Positions 5,113 through 6,714 of a DNA stretch of 6,714 bases are shown piece by piece. The position numbers were made by a program, and so were the translations under genes. The stretch is from Selenomonas sp052169755. Its GTDB lineage: Bacteria > Bacillota > Negativicutes > Selenomonadales > Selenomonadaceae. The stretch is taken from assembly GCF_052169755.1 (NCBI RefSeq), contig NZ_JBQNBV010000110.1, forward strand, positions 1-6,714, given 5' to 3'. The notes beneath the pieces were generated by a model, which saw nothing but the letters and a program-made list of their open reading frames with translations, had not been told where the DNA came from and ran no database searches. Each line of letters opens with the position of its first letter. Positions within the stretch are counted from its first letter, which is position 1.

Positions 5113-6015
5113 TCAAAGCAGGCTGTGCATGCGACCAAGCTCCTGAATGCGCTCCACCGACATTTTCGACACCCGCGCGATGGTTTCCAGCGGCAGCTTC
5201 TCTCTCAGCATACCGAGAATGAACGCCGACTTTTCTTCCTCGCGGCCTTTTGCGAGGCCTTCCTCACGACCTTCCTCGCGGCCTCGTGCCATTCCTTGCT
5301 CAATGCCGTCCTCGCGGATGGCTTCTTCAAAATCTTTTTGATTCCACTCGAAATTGACCATGTCGATGACCTCGCTTTCATGTGATTCCAGAAAGTTTTT
5401 CATGATGTCGTTCTCACGGCAATAGCGCATGGCAGTTCGGATGGCGGTCGCTCGTTCCATCCCCTGAGCCATATTTTTCTTTACGCATGCCACGAAAAAA
5501 CTGTAATCATGCAGCGCTCGGCTTTTTTGCAGCAGTTTCTTCCCGCTATCATAGGCAATATTATGACAAAGAACCGTCAACTCCAAAAAAACTTTTCCAT
5601 CCTTTGTCATATAAGAATCGGAAAGATTCAGCAGATGGCTTTCCCGCGTATCGTTTTCGCCTAGATAAAAAACATGGAATTCCGGCGCAGGCAATTTTAT
5701 CTTCACACTTTGATAGAGCTTTTTCGCTTCCACCAACGCGCGGAATTGTTCGCAGATATAATACAGGCAACGAAGCGCCATATTGGGATTCCAAGTGCTC
5801 TGATGCTCCAAAAGAATCAGATAGCAATCCTCGATCAAAAAGGATATGTCATTTTTCAACTGCGAGAGGAATGTACCTTCGAGGGTCATAATCTGAATCG
5901 TCTCATCCGCCGCATACATTCTTCCATGAAGCGCCCCTGCGACATCTCTCAGACGGTCGACGTCATTCATATATGCGCGGAACACCGTATCTTGATATTG
6001 GCGGCCTTTTGCCAT
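5113..6015 (-). CDS. Rpn-family PD-(D/E)XK nuclease (transposase-like)
   Basis: This 300-residue protein belongs to the Rpn/PD-(D/E)XK nuclease group often annotated as a transposase. Family members cut DNA, and E. coli Rpn proteins promote recombination and can be toxic. The nuclease core is visible as D56 in KNDISFLI and E70-x-Q72 in LILLEHQSTWNPNMALR. The Q for K in the last motif position is usual for this family. A helical region follows (160-235), then a charged repeat rich in GREEG (241-261) and a C-terminal helix-turn-helix-sized segment (262-300). The ATG at 6015 has AAAGGAG 7 nt upstream and an extended -10 promoter beyond it. The gene is AT-rich in its middle (about 42% GC, counted by eye over 5461-5880) compared with flanking genes, which suggests horizontal acquisition. 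It lacks inverted-repeat ends or target duplications I can recognise, so it is not shown to be an active mobile element. Confidence 0.88.
   Translation of the reverse strand: MAKGRQYQDTVFRAYMNDVDRLRDVAGALHGRMYAADETIQIMTLEGTFLSQLKNDISFLIEDCYLILLEHQSTWNPNMALRCLYYICEQFRALVEAKKLYQSVKIKLPAPEFHVFYLGENDTRESHLLNLSDSYMTKDGKVFLELTVLCHNIAYDSGKKLLQKSRALHDYSFFVACVKKNMAQGMERATAIRTAMRYCRENDIMKNFLESHESEVIDMVNFEWNQKDFEEAIREDGIEQGMARGREEGREEGLAKGREEEKSAFILGMLREKLPLETIARVSKMSVERIQELGRMHSLL
5235..5284 (-). repeat. In-frame 14-bp direct repeat in the nuclease gene
   Basis: The sequence CTTCCTCGCGGCCT (plus strand) occurs exactly at 5235-5248 and 5271-5284, 36 bp apart. Degenerate copies lie between them. It encodes part of the Gly-Arg-Glu-rich linker at residues 241-261 of the nuclease. 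The 36-bp unit equals 12 codons, so gain or loss of a unit would keep the frame. Confidence 0.75.
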
Positions 6016-6044
6016 GCGTGTGCTCCTTTCGCTACTCTTTCTTT

Positions 6045-6053
6045 ATTATACCA
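6045..6053 (-). promoter_or_regulatory. Extended -10 promoter of the nuclease-GNAT-deoB operon
   Basis: TGGTATAAT on the minus strand (6053-6045) is a perfect -10 with the TGn extension, which can function with a poor -35. A TTGACT at 6077-6072 lies 21 nt upstream, too far for an ideal spacer. It overlaps the stop codon of the HAD gene. Transcription would start near 6038, giving a leader of about 23 nt. Confidence 0.65.
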
Positions 6054-6069
6054 CAAGACGCCGCTTCTT

Positions 6070-6714
6070 TCAGTCAAGCTCCTGCAAGATCTCGCCGAGC
6101 AGCCATTCGGCGAATACGCCGCAGCCTTCGTGCCGTCGGATGTGCGCGGCGTCTTCCATCGCGAGCGTCTTGGCGGCGAAGGCGCGGTCGGCTGCGGCGA
6201 GGAGCGGCGCGTCAATCGCCGTGTCGCCGGCGGCGTAGACCTTGCGCGGCGAGAAGCGGCAGCGAAGCTCACGGAGCGCCGCGCCCTTCGTGAGCCTCTG
6301 CGGGAAGAAGTAGATCTTCCTGCCCGACGGCTCGACGCAAAGGCTCGTCTGCTTTTGGCACTCAGCCGCCATCGTCCGTGCGTCCACGCCGTCAGCGCAG
6401 TAGACGAAGAGATAGGCGTCGTCGACGATGCGGCAGCGGATGAACGCGGCATCGCCCAGATAGAGCGCGTGACAGCGCGCGATCTCCTCTCGCGCAGGGG
6501 CGATCAAAGCGTCATGCGCCTCGCGCCACGCGGCATCGACCTCGCCGCCGTGCAGGAGCACCGCGCCGTTCGTCGTCACGGCGTATTCGGGCGCTGTGCC
6601 TTCCGGCCACTCGATGCGCCGATACTGCTCAACGGAGCGCGTCGTCACGGGGATCAGCCGCACTTTTTGCGAGACTTCGCGCAGACGCTCGACGGCGAGC
6701 GGCGTCATGAAGCC
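6070..6714 (-). CDS. HAD-superfamily phosphatase, 5' end outside window
   Basis: The open frame runs off the high-coordinate edge, so the N-terminus is missing. Numbering here starts at the visible Met (6708-6706), preceded by in-frame Gly-Phe codons. Motif II is VTTRS (21-25, T22 or T23), followed by TTNGAV (45-50), where a type IIB (Cof-like or sucrose-phosphate-phosphatase-like) cap begins. Motif III is K141 in LTKGAAL, and motif IV is GDTAIDAPLL (161-170, D162 and D166). The nucleophile motif I (DxDxT) is expected in the missing part, about 20 residues upstream. Members hydrolyse phosphate monoesters such as sugar phosphates; the substrate is not predictable. The Met at 6708 is therefore unlikely to be the true start. 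The gene is GC-rich like deoB and ends 16 nt before the downstream promoter's -10 region, with no clear terminator. Confidence 0.85.
   Translation of the reverse strand, partial: GFMTPLAVERLREVSQKVRLIPVTTRSVEQYRRIEWPEGTAPEYAVTTNGAVLLHGGEVDAAWREAHDALIAPAREEIARCHALYLGDAAFIRCRIVDDAYLFVYCADGVDARTMAAECQKQTSLCVEPSGRKIYFFPQRLTKGAALRELRCRFSPRKVYAAGDTAIDAPLLAAADRAFAAKTLAMEDAAHIRRHEGCGVFAEWLLGEILQELD

Noticed and set aside
5113..6015. Nuclease gene as a complete insertion sequence
   Set aside because: No terminal inverted repeats or target-site duplication were found around 5092-5112 or 6016-6069, and the Rpn family is not a classic IS transposase.

Overview
All seven genes in this window lie on the minus strand, so transcription runs from high to low coordinates. 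The AGGAGG-type ribosome binding sites, two TTG start codons, high GC in the housekeeping genes and a PAS-type soluble chemoreceptor suggest a motile, Gram-negative-walled Firmicute of the Negativicutes, Selenomonas-like. That assignment comes from family resemblance alone and is moderate at best.

Layout in transcription order. At 6714-6070 is the 3' part of a HAD-superfamily phosphatase gene; its start lies beyond the window. An extended -10 promoter just after it reads into an apparent operon: an Rpn-family PD-(D/E)XK nuclease (6015-5113), a GNAT acetyltransferase (5091-4558) and phosphopentomutase deoB (4561-3368). Spacings are 21 nt and a 4-nt TTGA overlap. The operon ends at a canonical rho-independent terminator (3288-3255). 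The nuclease gene is much more AT-rich (about 42% GC in its middle) than deoB (locally 70-80% GC), so it looks like a later arrival at the head of a salvage operon.

A second group is a signalling block. A promoter at 3142-3113 drives a CheY-like single-domain response regulator (3035-2649, TTG start). It overlaps by 11 nt a gene for a CheX-like phosphatase domain fused to an N-terminal array of four helical repeats (2659-1802). After 196 nt, with its own promoter and two palindromes, comes a soluble tandem-PAS chemoreceptor (1605-109), followed by a strong GC hairpin. A working model, by inference, is that the receptor feeds a CheA/CheY pathway encoded elsewhere, while the CheX-like protein removes phosphate from the neighbouring regulator.

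Nothing seen amounts to a wholly new system. The points most worth a second look are the repeat-fused CheX protein with its paired regulator, the compositionally foreign Rpn nuclease with a possible internal start, and the operator-like repeats at the two signalling promoters.
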